From assembly GCF_018448925.1 (NCBI RefSeq), contig NZ_RCWE01000034.1, positions 1-47,505 of the forward strand: DNA of 47,505 bases. The letters are read 5' to 3'. Under the pieces are notes generated by a model. It saw only the letters and a program-made list of their open reading frames with translations. It made no database searches and was not told the origin of the DNA. A program made the position numbers and the translations under genes. Below, in pieces: positions 10,701 to 18,934 of the stretch. The stretch comes from Photorhabdus akhurstii (lineage in GTDB: Bacteria > Pseudomonadota > Gammaproteobacteria > Enterobacterales > Enterobacteriaceae). Numbering within the stretch: the stretch's first letter is position 1; each line of letters starts with the position of its first letter.

Positions 10701-11029
10701 CCAGCGGGAGTTGCACTGATATCGTCCCAGCTTAATGAAGGGGAAGCCAAGGCATCACAATTTTTATCGTTCCACAAGTAGAGGGTGTTAGTACTGTAAT
10801 CACGGTTTGTTGTTGGGCTTTGACTTAATTTAGCAATGTCCACCAAGTGGATCACTGCCTGAAAATTGCCGGCAACAGCAGCTTCACTAGGTACTTTATT
10901 AGGGATATGCGCCATCGGTTCCTCCGGGGATTCGGGTAAAGAACTATTGTTATCACAGCTTGCCAGTAGTAAAACGAATGTACTGCTTAATAGGGCCAGG
11001 TAAGCCCTTTTCCAGAAGGGAGCTACCAT
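7757..11029 (-). CDS. pulA: Lipoprotein pullulanase (alpha-1,6-glucosidase)
   Basis: It hydrolyses alpha-1,6 branch points of pullulan, starch and glycogen, releasing maltodextrins. At 1090 residues it closely resembles Klebsiella PulA over its length. The signal peptide ends in a lipobox, LLAS before Cys25, and residue 26 is Asp. That +2 Asp is known to hold PulA in the inner membrane until a type II secretion system moves it outward; no such system lies in this window. Carbohydrate-binding and beta domains fill the N-terminal 400 residues. The GH13 core has YNWGYDP, the nucleophile in FRFDLMGYHP (near 683), the acid/base in FFGEGW (near 710) and the third carboxylate in SKHDNQT (near 839). 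It stands alone, with MalT-box-like sites upstream and its own terminator. Confidence 0.93.
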   Translation of the reverse strand: MVAPFWKRAYLALLSSTFVLLLASCDNNSSLPESPEEPMAHIPNKVPSEAAVAGNFQAVIHLVDIAKLSQSPTTNRDYSTNTLYLWNDKNCDALASPSLSWDDISATPAGSDSYGPYWVIPLTKNAGCINFIVRDGSNNKLIDSDLKISFSDFKNRTVSVIPGSHQIYSSRAAAFNSVFGVSQASAHWVDNQTLLWSGGADKPHVRLYYNRNGKVEANDEGNFIDSYLTLTPTTLSQKTADRFPHLRKLTAFRLPADTDVDTLLTGDLVALATNEAGLLLSATQVQTAGVLDDRFANTADTLEYGALINDVGVTFRLWAPTAQHVGLVIYDADKQVITNHAMSRDPVSGSWSWQGAKDLIGAYYRYALTVYHPYSRNVEHYEVTDPYSHSLSTNSEYSQVINLDDEALKPQDWDSVFMPHSQNTPADIARMTIYEAHIRDLSVADSTVPETWRGKYLALTSDNSDMFKHLKALSQAGVTHMELLPVFDVASINEFSNQVADLNHPFSHLYQVNPKVRSSRFADYYNSSQTVGEVLQELQRGDSADNPQVQELNAIIAETDSYNWGYDPFHYSVPEGSYATDAEGSVRIKEFRAMIQAIKQQLGMNVVMDVAYNHTNAAGPTDRSSVLDKIVPWYYHRLNEISGNVESNTCCHDTAPEHRMFAKLIEDSLVTWVKDYKIDAFRFDLMGYHPKAQILSALAKVRAINPSVYFFGEGWNSGQEDRFEIASQINLKGTGVGTFSDRLRDAVQGGGPFDSADSIRINQGVGNGAGTLLNEMAWFDANEARHLADLVRLGMAGNLADFVMIDKDGAVKTGRDINYKGAIAGYAADPIEVINYVSKHDNQTLWDIISYKAAREADLATRVRMQAISLATTFLGQGLAFAQHGSELLRSKSFTRDSYNSGDWFNRVSYTYQDNNYDVGMPDQRVDGENYALIEKVKNMVDKPGRTELLQMTAFYQELLRLRQFSPLMTLGDGASVKQRVDFLNVGPHQQLGLLVMTIDDGNTTGDDRDSRFDGLVVMINAAPHPATVRDLNVRGLKLNDIQSELGRASLAAGIKIAKDGTVTLPAWSVAVLVLPQDGVSGTGLPVRRK

Positions 11030-11120
11030 AATCAGACCTTTTTAATAGAAATAAATCGTCGCCGATATTATTGTTAATAAAATAGGAATGAAATATTAAA
11101 TAATGTCTCAGATGAGTCAG

Positions 11121-11167
11121 CATCCTCCTAGTTTTGATACTAAGAGGGAGGAGGGATTAGGAGGAGA
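11121..11167. promoter_or_regulatory. Cluster of MalT-box-like sites upstream of pulA
   Basis: The MalT consensus is GGGGA(T/G)GAGG. AGGGAGGAGG at 11145-11154 matches 9 of 10. TAGGAGGAGA at 11158-11167 and TAGGAGGATG on the minus strand at 11130-11121 match about 7 of 10. They lie 92-138 bases before the pulA start. Klebsiella pulA is a known MalT target, so maltose control is plausible, but this was judged by eye only. Confidence 0.45.
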
Positions 11168-11691
11168 TACTTTTTCGTGATATTGCGCACAATAATAATG
11201 TAATGATCTTTTATTACATAAACCTAGTGTGAGCTTATTTATATTATTCCATTAGATACAGTCATTGTCATTTTTATATATTTTCACAAACTTTATTGTT
11301 TCTGCAAAAAAGCATTTTTTGTGATTCAGGATTATTAAGTCACTCCTTCCCTCCTAATCCTGCGTTTTTTCTTGCATTAGATATAAGTGTAACTTGTTAC
11401 AGGGCCTACACCTGTGTAAAAACGTAAAGCTTGATCATTGCGAACAAAATAATAGCCTAAGAATATATTTAAATAAAGCTGAGGATAAAGTTGACATATT
11501 AACCATAAACAAAATCAATGAGAGGCAATAACTTCATCCCAGTTATTGCCTCTGTGCAAGGTATGATCATGAAAGATATTAAACCCAAATTCTACATTCC
11601 TAATATCAATACAACGAGTATTGTAATCATAAGTAGAAATAGAGATTTAATTCATTATCGTTACCCCTGCAAATTTCATAAATCGTTATGG
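11168..11691. other. Intergenic region between pulA and the HbpS-like gene
   Basis: No gene is supported here. It is AT-rich. GGATTAGGAGG at 11154-11164 recurs inverted at 11350-11360. A 60-codon plus-strand frame at 11518-11700 lacks a ribosome binding site and spans a hairpin, so I do not call it. Confidence 0.5.
11521..11553 (-). terminator. Strong hairpin, probable terminator of the HbpS-like gene
   Basis: AGAGGCAATAACT (11521-11533) and AGTTATTGCCTCT (11541-11553) form a perfect 13-bp stem with a 7-base loop. On the minus strand a T-rich tract follows. It lies about 140 bases past the HbpS-like stop, so the 3' leader would be long. Confidence 0.5.
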
Positions 11692-12183
11692 TTAAGATAA
11701 ATCTGATGAAATTTTTTGAATTGCATCAAGAGCACATTGTTGGTCTAAAGAACCACTCGGTGCGCCGCCAATACCAATTGCACCAATCACTTCATCACCA
11801 GATTTAACCGGAACACCACCACCAAGTAATAGGAAGCCTGGAATATCCCCTAAATATTGAGCACCAAGATTTGATTGCGCCGTTTTCATTACGTCCTCTG
11901 ACGTTCTCTGGGTAGATAACGCGGTATAAGCTTTCATTTTGCTCGCCTCAACGGTATGCAACCCGGCTTTATCCATACGCTGAACCGCTTTCAAAACTCC
12001 ACTTTTATCAATAACAGAAACCGTCACGTTATAATTATTCGATTGACAGGACTGAACTGCTTCAGAAGCTAATTTATTTGCTACCTCAAGGGTAATATTA
12101 CGTTCAGTAATTAGCGATGAAGCAAAAGCAGATTGAGCAAATAAACCTGCTGCCAGGACAGTATAGAAAAGAGAATGTTTCAT
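11692..12183 (-). CDS. Exported HbpS/GlcG-family protein
   Basis: A 163-residue protein with a clear Sec signal peptide (residues 1-21, ending AQSAFA), so it acts in the periplasm or outside the cell. The mature part belongs to the HbpS/GlcG (haem-degrading domain, PF03928) family, with VSVIDKSGVLKAVQRMD, a conserved FLLLGGGVPV turn and GAIGIGGAPSG near the C-terminus. In Streptomyces the family member HbpS binds haem and modulates the sensor kinase SenS. Here the gene directly follows a kinase/regulator pair on the same strand, which suggests a similar partnership. Ligand and role are unproven. The start at 12183 is preceded by GAGG, which lies inside a 15-bp inverted repeat. Confidence 0.75.
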   Translation of the reverse strand: MKHSLFYTVLAAGLFAQSAFASSLITERNITLEVANKLASEAVQSCQSNNYNVTVSVIDKSGVLKAVQRMDKAGLHTVEASKMKAYTALSTQRTSEDVMKTAQSNLGAQYLGDIPGFLLLGGGVPVKSGDEVIGAIGIGGAPSGSLDQQCALDAIQKISSDLS

Positions 12184-12187
12184 AGGT

Positions 12188-12241
12188 AAACCTCATTAAG
12201 TTTAAGTTGATGAATTATCCTGTTCTAACTTAATGAGGTTT
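12188..12241 (-). promoter_or_regulatory. 15-bp perfect inverted repeat covering the ribosome binding site
   Basis: AAACCTCATTAAGTT at 12188-12202 is exactly inverted at 12227-12241, with 24 bases between. In the minus-strand mRNA the 3' arm contains the GAGG ribosome binding site of the HbpS-like gene, five bases from its ATG. It could hide that site as a hairpin or serve as a DNA operator for the adjacent response regulator. Confidence 0.6.
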
Positions 12242-12290
12242 ATCAGCTATAGCTATTCGGCCAATTACTTATTCGACTCAGTAGAAATAC

Positions 12291-12917
12291 TTAGTCATGA
12301 GATAATGACTTAAATAATTCATACTCTTTGACTAACTGCGGTAAAGAGTGTATATCCAACTTATGAAATATATTGGCACGATGAACCTCAATAGTACGTG
12401 GTGATAACGATAACTGTTGAGCAATTTGTTTACTGGTTTTACCTTCTAAAATAATTTTCATCACTTCCCTTTCACGTTCAGACAACTGGCTGAATTTCGT
12501 TTTTAATTGTTCATATATCTGACGTTGCTTAAATACTTTCTGATGAAATAATAATGCACTTGAAACTGTTTCAATTAATAAATCTGCATCAATAGGTTTG
12601 GTTAAAAACTCGAAAGCACCATTTTTAAAAGCACGACGACAAATATCAATATTTCCGTGTCCGGTCATGATAATGACCGGTAATGTACTATTGAGTTTCA
12701 ATAGATCCGCCTGCAATGCCAATCCAGGTTTTCCCGGCATACGAATATCCAATAAAATACATCCCTGAAGCGCTGTAATATTCTTGCTACCAATTTCATC
12801 AAGAAATTCTTGCGCACCAGGAAATGAAATTACCTGCCAATTCATTGTTTCTAATAACATAGATAATGAGTCACGGATCGCTTCGTCATCATCAATGAGA
12901 TAAATCACTGCCGCCAT
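12291..12917 (-). CDS. Two-component response regulator, FixJ/NarL type
   Basis: 208 residues. The receiver domain (about 1-120) has the acidic pocket DDDE (9-12), phosphoacceptor Asp57 in LLDIRMPG, a Thr in IIMTGHG and a Lys in LTKPID. The LuxR-type helix-turn-helix domain (about 140-200) has LSEREREVMKIILEGKTSKQIA and SPRTIEVHRANIFHKL. The architecture matches FixJ, TtrR and similar regulators of sigma-70 promoters. The start shares TAATG with the kinase stop codon, so the two are translationally coupled. The likely target is the HbpS-like gene just downstream. The signal is unknown, and I could not assign it to a named system. Confidence 0.85.
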   Translation of the reverse strand: MAAVIYLIDDDEAIRDSLSMLLETMNWQVISFPGAQEFLDEIGSKNITALQGCILLDIRMPGKPGLALQADLLKLNSTLPVIIMTGHGNIDICRRAFKNGAFEFLTKPIDADLLIETVSSALLFHQKVFKQRQIYEQLKTKFSQLSEREREVMKIILEGKTSKQIAQQLSLSPRTIEVHRANIFHKLDIHSLPQLVKEYELFKSLSHD

Positions 12918-14281
12918 TATTTCTCCTTACCTTTATTAGTTGGTAGCCAAATAATAAAACGCGCTCCTCCCGTTTCACAATTTTCAGCATTGATATCACC
13001 ACCAAGTTTATGAATTAATGTTTCCGTTAACGTCATTCCCAATCCCATACCTTGTTGGCGTGTTGTGAAGAATGGAATAAACACGTTCTTTAAAGCTTCA
13101 TCACTTAATCCAGGACCACCATCTGTTATGGTGATTCTTATCATTTCATTAATATAAGCGATATCGACGCAGATCCAATTTTGATATTCTGACTGACCTT
13201 GCTCTTGCTGTGCCTGAATAGCATTGCTGATTAAATTATGGAATATTTGCTCAATCCATAATGGCTCGGCAGATATCATTGGCAGCTCATCACAAATATG
13301 CTTTATTATCTTTATCTTACCAGTCTTAATTTCATTTTCGAGCAATACTTCAACTCGACTTAATATCGATATGATATTCACAGATTGCAAAATAATACTA
13401 CCGGCCGTCAGTTTTTGGCGGTATTGCGTTAATAAATTTGCGATGCGTTGAGTTTGCAAAATTGATGAATCCAGTATCGGCGTCACTTTATCATATTGCT
13501 GCTTTTTCATTAACCGCAATGCAGTTTGGTTATAACTCATAATCGCTGTCAAAGGCTGATTTAATTCATGAACAACACCCGTTGCCACTTCATCCATTGT
13601 ATTTAAGCGGGTAAATTCAAAGAAACGTGCTCGTAAATCAGAAATTTTCCTCAATCTTTTATTCTTCTGAATTAAAAAGATAAAACAGATAATCACTGCC
13701 CATAAAAAACTCAGACAAGCAATATAGCCCCACGGAAGTTTAGACCATTGTTGGTCGTTACCCACTTTAAGCACAAAAGGCTGAAAGCGATTGGTTAACT
13801 TCTTCTCCCAGTTCCAAAAATAGTGATCTTTCTCCAGCCCATAGGTAATCAATGGGCGATTATTCCAATCCAGTTGTACCATTCGAAATTGTGACAATAA
13901 TGATAGATCTTTCATCAGGATATTGAGATCTATCAATAACCGGATGCTATCACGTTTACTATTAAGCCAATATCTTCCCTCTCCCTCTTCACTGATTATA
14001 GGGAAGATTAATACATTCATTGGCATCTCTTGTAATCCGACGATTTGCGGAAAGTTTTCCTGTAGTTGATCTAATTCGATATTAGTATTCGTTAGCGATA
14101 CAATAGCGTCATGTTGTGCCAGCTTTTCACTCAGCTCTCGATAAAGAATATTAAATGAAACTGTTTGTTGTTGATAATTCTGATTTAGTGAATGATTAAT
14201 CATTCCCCAAATAGTCAAACCTGTTAACATAATCCACGCCAAAAAATGCCACATATAATTACCTGAAAAAATATCTTTCAT
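12917..14281 (-). CDS. Membrane sensor histidine kinase
   Basis: 454 residues. A first membrane segment lies near residues 10-27 and a second near 183-206, enclosing a periplasmic sensor of about 155 residues without an obvious known fold. The HisKA box has His238 in VVHELNQPLTAIMSYNQ. The ATPase domain shows HNLISNAIQAQ, DGGPGL and GMGLGM. The HELNQPL box resembles DctB/FixL/TtrS kinases. It is first in a three-gene minus-strand unit with the regulator and the HbpS-like gene. The exported HbpS-like protein could act on the periplasmic sensor. Confidence 0.88.
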   Translation of the reverse strand: MKDIFSGNYMWHFLAWIMLTGLTIWGMINHSLNQNYQQQTVSFNILYRELSEKLAQHDAIVSLTNTNIELDQLQENFPQIVGLQEMPMNVLIFPIISEEGEGRYWLNSKRDSIRLLIDLNILMKDLSLLSQFRMVQLDWNNRPLITYGLEKDHYFWNWEKKLTNRFQPFVLKVGNDQQWSKLPWGYIACLSFLWAVIICFIFLIQKNKRLRKISDLRARFFEFTRLNTMDEVATGVVHELNQPLTAIMSYNQTALRLMKKQQYDKVTPILDSSILQTQRIANLLTQYRQKLTAGSIILQSVNIISILSRVEVLLENEIKTGKIKIIKHICDELPMISAEPLWIEQIFHNLISNAIQAQQEQGQSEYQNWICVDIAYINEMIRITITDGGPGLSDEALKNVFIPFFTTRQQGMGLGMTLTETLIHKLGGDINAENCETGGARFIIWLPTNKGKEK

Positions 14282-14733
14282 GACGTTTAAAATAAAGTCA
14301 GAATATATAAAGAAAACGACTTATTAGAGTAAAAAGATTCAGAATGAATTGAATTTTAGAGAACATTTGGCATTGAGCAGCATATTAAAATTCATTATAG
14401 CGTAATTATTTCACCAAAACATTTCTTAAAATAAATAGTTGGCTATGGTAAATAAAATTCCAGCACGAGCTTATTCTGTTTAAACACGTTTCAGTTCCTA
14501 ATCAAATTATTTCGACAAATAGACCTCAACTAAGGGTTTACAGTAACCCTGTCAAGGCTTTTAATATCACGTCAAATTTACTGAACAATTTAAGGTGATC
14601 TCCTAATGAATCGGTTCGGTGAAAGTGTTTTCTTTCCCTTGAGTATGACACCAAAATCTATAAAAATAGTGATATTTATCAAATGATTGAGATAACATCC
14701 TACCATTATTCTATATTTGACCAGAAAAAACGC
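14282..14733. other. Intergenic region with no gene seen
   Basis: AT-rich, no long frame. A short AGGGTT/AACCCT inverted repeat lies near 14533-14550. It presumably holds the kinase promoter, but I see no convincing boxes. Confidence 0.4.
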
Positions 14734-14762
14734 TTTACAATCGATAGTGATAATTATTATCA
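14734..14762 (+). promoter_or_regulatory. RyhB promoter with overlapping Fur box
   Basis: GATAGTGATAATTATTATC at 14743-14761 matches the 19-base Fur consensus at 17 positions. It overlaps a candidate promoter, TTTACA (14734-14739) with a 17-base spacer to TTATCA (14757-14762). Fur with iron would cover the spacer and -10 box, as for ryhB in Escherichia coli. Confidence 0.8.
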
Positions 14763-14769
14763 TTCGTAT

Positions 14770-14869
14770 CGCTTTCAGATGAACCGTCTTCAGGGTACAG
14801 ATGAAAGCACGACATTGCTCACATTGCTTCCAGTGTTTACTTTAGCCAGCCGGGTGCTGGCTTTTTTTT
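14770..14869 (+). ncRNA. ryhB: Iron-responsive small RNA RyhB
   Basis: RyhB is an Hfq-dependent RNA made when iron is low. It represses mRNAs of iron-using proteins such as sodB, sdh and acn. The conserved core GAAAGCACGACATTGCTCAC begins at 14803 and continues with the family's CATTGCTTCC. The terminator GCCAGCC/GGCTGGC-type hairpin plus T-run at about 14844-14869 is almost identical to that of E. coli RyhB. The 5' part differs, as usual. In E. coli ryhB also lies close to yhhW, which follows here. The start is estimated from the promoter, so the 5' end may be off by a few bases. Confidence 0.92.
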
Positions 14870-14984
14870 ATTAATTAATCCAATTGCCAATCATTCAAAA
14901 TATTTGAGATATTAAGTCAGATTTTTAAGCTTTAATGCTAGCTCTTCTCAATTAGATTGTAAAAACTATTGAGGAGATTTGAAT

Positions 14985-15680
14985 ATGATCCATTTACGTA
15001 AAGCATCAGATCGCGGCCATGCCGATCATGGCTGGTTAACTAGCTGGCATACCTTCTCATTTGCCAACTACTACGACGCCAATTTTATGAGTTTCTCAGC
15101 TCTGAGAGTGATTAATGAAGATTTCATCAAAGCAGGTCAAGGTTTTGGCATCCATCCGCATAAGGATATGGAAATACTGACCTATGTTCTTTCCGGCACC
15201 GTTGAACATCAGGATAGTATAGGAAATAAAGAACGGGTACCTGCCGGTGAATTCCAAATTATGAGCGCAGGTACCGGTATTCGTCATTCAGAATACAACC
15301 CGAACAGAGAGCGCCAATTGCATCTATATCAAATCTGGATTAGCCCAGATAAAACAGGCTTAACACCACGTTATGAACAGCGCCGTTTTGATAATGTACA
15401 AGGCCGCCAATTGGTGCTCTCGCCTGATGCCCGGGATGGTTCACTGAAAGTATTTCAGGAGATGACTTTATGGCGTTGGGTACTTAAGGATCACGAAACC
15501 GCCGAATATGTTGCAGAAAAAGGTCGTTATATTTGGATACAAGTCATTCGTGGCGAAGTGACGGTTAATGGTATCAAAGCCACCACCAGCGATGGTCTGG
15601 CTATCCGGGATGAAATCAATCTTCAACTTAACAGCAGCAACGATAGTGAAATATTGTTGTTCGACCTTCCTCCGGCATAA
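14985..15680 (+). CDS. yhhW: Pirin-family protein YhhW (quercetin 2,3-dioxygenase type)
   Basis: 231 residues, very similar to E. coli YhhW, a bicupin metal protein with quercetinase activity in vitro and an unknown role in the cell. The N-terminal cupin carries the metal-site motifs FGIHPHKDMEILTYVLSG and GTGIRHSEYN, and the protein ends in SEILLFDLPPA as in the family. I chose ATG 14985 over an in-frame TTG six bases upstream because GAGGAG is well placed and MIHLRKA matches the family start. It lies just after ryhB, is convergent with pckA and shares a hairpin terminator with it. Confidence 0.92.
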   Translation: MIHLRKASDRGHADHGWLTSWHTFSFANYYDANFMSFSALRVINEDFIKAGQGFGIHPHKDMEILTYVLSGTVEHQDSIGNKERVPAGEFQIMSAGTGIRHSEYNPNRERQLHLYQIWISPDKTGLTPRYEQRRFDNVQGRQLVLSPDARDGSLKVFQEMTLWRWVLKDHETAEYVAEKGRYIWIQVIRGEVTVNGIKATTSDGLAIRDEINLQLNSSNDSEILLFDLPPA

Positions 15681-15690
15681 ATATCAAATA

Positions 15691-15714
15691 AGCCTCACCC
15701 TAACGGATGAGGCT
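15691..15714. terminator. Hairpin between convergent yhhW and pckA
   Basis: AGCCTCA and TGAGGCT pair around a 10-base loop. The flanks are A-rich on one side and T-rich when read on the minus strand, so it can serve both genes. Confidence 0.6.
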
Positions 15715-15727
15715 AAAAAATTCACAA

Positions 15728-17347
15728 TTACAGTTTAGGGCCCGCTTTCACTAAAGCTTCCCCCGCCGGGGTATCGGTATATTTATCAAAGTTGTCGACA
15801 AAACGATGAGCCAAATCTTTCGCCTTCTCTTCCCATTGAGATTTATCTGCATAAGTCTTACGTGGATCAAGAATATCGGTATCAACACCCGGCAATGCTG
15901 TCGGAACCGCCAGATCGAAAATAGGTAATGTAATGGTATCTGCTTCTTCAATATCACCATTTAGGATGGCATCAATAATCCCGCGGGTATCCTTAATCGA
16001 GATTCGTTTACCCGTACCATTCCAGCCAGTATTCACCAGATAAGCCTTAGCGCCTGCCGCCTGCATACGTTTTACCAATACTTCCGCGTATTGGGTTGGA
16101 TGCAAAGTCAGGAATGCGGCACCAAAACATGCAGAGAATGTGGGTGTCGGTTCAGTCACACCACGTTCGGTACCAGCCAATTTTGCCGTAAAACCAGATA
16201 GGAAGTGATATTGAGTCTGTTCAGGTGTCAAGCGAGATACTGGGGGCAACACACCAAATGCGTCCGCAGTCAGGAAAATGACCTTAGTTGCATGGCCCGC
16301 TTTGGAAACCGGCTTAACAATGTTTTCAATATGGTGGATAGGATAAGAAACACGGGTGTTTTCCGTTTTTGAACCATCATTGAAATCAACCGTGCCATCT
16401 GTCAGTACAGTAACATTTTCCAGCAACGCATCACGTTTAATCGCATGATAGATATCGGGTTCCGCCTCTTTAGACAGATTGATGGTTTTCGCGTAACAAC
16501 CCCCTTCAAAGTTGAACACACCGTCATCATCCCAACCGTGCTCATCATCACCAATCAGCTTACGTTTTGGATCAGTAGAAAGTGTGGTTTTACCTGTACC
16601 AGACAAGCCGAAGAAGACCGCAACGTCCCCTTTTTCACCCACGTTGGCAGAACAGTGCATCGAAGCAATACCTTTCAGTGGCAACAGGTAGTTCATTATA
16701 GAGAACATCCCTTTCTTCATTTCGCCGCCGTACCAGGTACCGCCAATAAGCTGCATACGCTCTGTCAGGTTGAACGCAACAAAGTTTTCAGAGTTCAAAC
16801 CCTGCTCTTGCCATTGCGGGTTGGTGCATTTTGCACCATTCATTACAATAAAATCTGGTTTGAACTCAGCCAACTCTTCATCTGACGGACGGATAAACAT
16901 GTTTTTAACAAAGTGGGCCTGCCACGCAACTTCTGTAATAAAGCGGACTTTCAATCGTGTATCTGCATTAGCACCACAGAAAGCATCAACCACAAACAAA
17001 CGTTTGCCTGAAAGCTGTTTAGTGACCAAGCCTTTCAGATGTGTCCATGTTTCCTGCTGTAATGGCTTGTTATCATTTTTACCTTTTCCCTGGTCGGCCC
17101 ACCATACGGTGTCACAGGTAACATCATCACGAACAATGTACTTATCTTTGGGTGAACGGCCCGTGAAGATCCCCGTATCGACAGCCACAGCCCCCAGGTT
17201 GGTCAGAGTGCCACTCTCGCAGCCTTTGAGTGAAGGTTTAGTCTCTTCTGAAAATAACAACTCATAGCTTGGATTATAAATAATTTCGTTAACATCATGA
17301 ATTCCGTAGCCCGCGAGTTCCTGCGGGGTAATGCCTTTAACACTCAT
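15728..17347 (-). CDS. pckA: Phosphoenolpyruvate carboxykinase (ATP)
   Basis: It converts oxaloacetate and ATP to phosphoenolpyruvate, CO2 and ADP, the committed step of gluconeogenesis from acids. The 539 residues are one short of the E. coli enzyme. The kinase P-loop [13 protein letters not shown] lies near 247-259, the ATP/metal motif GDDEHGWDD follows, and [12 protein letters not shown] is in the N-terminal lobe. CAGGAG precedes the ATG. It lies downstream of hslO with a terminator between, so it is transcribed on its own. Use of acetate would connect it with acs at 40631. Confidence 0.97.
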   Translation of the reverse strand: MSVKGITPQELAGYGIHDVNEIIYNPSYELLFSEETKPSLKGCESGTLTNLGAVAVDTGIFTGRSPKDKYIVRDDVTCDTVWWADQGKGKNDNKPLQQETWTHLKGLVTKQLSGKRLFVVDAFCGANADTRLKVRFITEVAWQAHFVKNMFIRPSDEELAEFKPDFIVMNGAKCTNPQWQEQGLNSENFVAFNLTERMQLIGGTWYGGEMKKGMFSIMNYLLPLKGIASMHCSANVGEKGDVAVFFGLSGTGKTTLSTDPKRKLIGDDEHGWDDDGVFNFEGGCYAKTINLSKEAEPDIYHAIKRDALLENVTVLTDGTVDFNDGSKTENTRVSYPIHHIENIVKPVSKAGHATKVIFLTADAFGVLPPVSRLTPEQTQYHFLSGFTAKLAGTERGVTEPTPTFSACFGAAFLTLHPTQYAEVLVKRMQAAGAKAYLVNTGWNGTGKRISIKDTRGIIDAILNGDIEEADTITLPIFDLAVPTALPGVDTDILDPRKTYADKSQWEEKAKDLAHRFVDNFDKYTDTPAGEALVKAGPKL

Positions 17348-17514
17348 GTCATTGCTCCTGGTGGGTAGTCACGCTTTTTCTGTGAGCAATAATAAATAGT
17401 TATGATTAATTAACAGCGATAGTTATCAAAAAATTGAAAACCCACTATTTTTTTAAGTTTGATCTTGGGCCAAAGGCACGAAAATAGTTCTGAGTATTAT
17501 GGATAATTGATAGA

Positions 17515-17534
17515 AAGGCGCGGAGCCGCGCCTT
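17515..17534 (-). terminator. Terminator after hslO
   Basis: AAGGCGCGG pairs with CCGCGCCTT; on the minus strand a TTTCT tract follows. It separates hslO from pckA. Confidence 0.65.
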
Positions 17535-17565
17535 AAAAGGTGAAAAAGTTTGTTTAGATCGAATA

Positions 17566-18438
17566 TCAATGGAATCGGTTCTTTTTTTCCGTCCTGATTG
17601 CAGCAAGATCATCAGCATCAAAAATATAGTGCGTGCCGCAATACTCACACGCCATATCAATGTTGCCATCTTTCTGCAAAATATGATTAACATCCTCATC
17701 GGAAAGTGTGACTAATGTGTCAGCACAACGTTGGCGAGAACAAGTACAACGGAATTCGACCGCTTGCGGTTCATATAATATGACATCTTCCTCATGATAA
17801 AGACGGTGCAAGATTTCCTTAACTTCCAATGAAAATAACTCTTCACCTTTAATGGTTGCAGTAAGTTGCACCAGATGATCAAAAGCTTCTGCACTCCCCT
17901 GTTCTGCAGCTGGCAGAATCTGTAACAACATACCGCCAGCAGCAATCCTTCCATCCTGAATGCCAGTACGGATAAATAAACGAGTCGGTAGCTGTTCAGA
18001 CTGTCTGAAATAATCATCAAGGCAATCCGCCAGTGTTTCACCTTCCAGCGCAACCACGCCTTGATAACGCTCACCATGAGTTGGCGTAATGGTAATAACC
18101 ATATAGCCTGTACCAACCATCTGTTTCAAACTGCTATTTTCAGGCACTAATCCATCAATACGAGCGACACCTCGCATTTGTTGCTGATGATTACCATTAA
18201 TCACTGCCAATTTGACCGGACCATCCCCCTGAATTTGAACCGTAATATCGCCATCAAATTTCAGGGTTGCCGTTAATAGACTGGTTGCTACCAACAGTTC
18301 TCCCAATAATTGCTGTACCGGCTGCGGGTAATCATGATTTTCCAAAATATGCTGGTAAGTTTCACTGGCTAAAACCAGCTCACCACGTACAGAATAATTC
18401 TCAAATAAAAAGCGGTGCAATTGGTCTTGTTTAAACAT
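17566..18438 (-). CDS. hslO: Redox-regulated chaperone Hsp33
   Basis: A cytoplasmic holdase that protects unfolding proteins during combined oxidative and heat stress. 290 residues (E. coli 292). The four zinc-binding cysteines of the redox switch are present: CTC-type pair at about 231-233 in CTCSRQRC and CEYC near 263-266. The substrate-binding N-terminal domain has [19 protein letters not shown]. It lies 22 bases after hslR in the usual igaA-hslR-hslO order. Confidence 0.97.
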   Translation of the reverse strand: MFKQDQLHRFLFENYSVRGELVLASETYQHILENHDYPQPVQQLLGELLVATSLLTATLKFDGDITVQIQGDGPVKLAVINGNHQQQMRGVARIDGLVPENSSLKQMVGTGYMVITITPTHGERYQGVVALEGETLADCLDDYFRQSEQLPTRLFIRTGIQDGRIAAGGMLLQILPAAEQGSAEAFDHLVQLTATIKGEELFSLEVKEILHRLYHEEDVILYEPQAVEFRCTCSRQRCADTLVTLSDEDVNHILQKDGNIDMACEYCGTHYIFDADDLAAIRTEKKNRFH

Positions 18439-18460
18439 AACTATCTCTCATTCAAGCAGG

Positions 18461-18877
18461 TTATTCCTGCCCACTTAATTTGGTGTTCTTAAACTTAATC
18501 AGCGTGCGTCTTTCTTTTTTATCCGGTCGGCGATCAGGATGAGGCATAGTTAATGCATTCATTTTTCGAGCAATTGCCATTTTTTCCCGGTTAGCAATAC
18601 TCGCTTCCGTCTCCTGGTAAAGTTGCTGCGCCTCCGGCGCACTACGTCGATGATTGCTCAACGCAAGAACTTCAACTATACGTTCATCATTACCTTGACG
18701 CAGTTTAATTTCAGCCCCTAGTTCAACCAATTTACTCGGTTTACTTCTTTGACCATTATAGTGAACTTTACCACCGTCTATCATTTCTCGTGCAATAGCC
18801 CGTGTTTTATAAAAACGGGCCGCCCACAGCCATTTATCCAGACGGACAGCTTGATCGGAGTCTGAATTACCCTTCAT
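18461..18877 (-). CDS. hslR: Ribosome-associated heat-shock protein Hsp15
   Basis: An S4-domain RNA-binding protein that recycles free 50S subunits carrying nascent chains. The S4 domain begins at VRLDKWLWAARFYKTRA and includes GGKVHYNGQRSKPSK; a basic tail, MPHPDRRPDKKERR, follows. I chose ATG 18877 (138 residues) because AGAGGA precedes it and it matches the family start; an in-frame start at 18913 would add 12 residues. It is immediately downstream of igaA; yrfG, which sits between them in E. coli, is absent. Confidence 0.94.
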   Translation of the reverse strand: MKGNSDSDQAVRLDKWLWAARFYKTRAIAREMIDGGKVHYNGQRSKPSKLVELGAEIKLRQGNDERIVEVLALSNHRRSAPEAQQLYQETEASIANREKMAIARKMNALTMPHPDRRPDKKERRTLIKFKNTKLSGQE

Positions 18878-18934
18878 TTTTCCTCTTACCATCAGCTTTG
18901 GCAAATAAAGCAAAGCCTAACATACCATTGTCGA

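Noticed and set aside
11518-11700. 60-codon plus-strand frame between pulA and the HbpS-like gene
   Set aside because: It spans a 13-bp hairpin and has no ribosome binding site.
16445-17267. Two long plus-strand frames opposite pckA
   Set aside because: They are shadows of pckA codon bias; no ribosome binding site and no domain.
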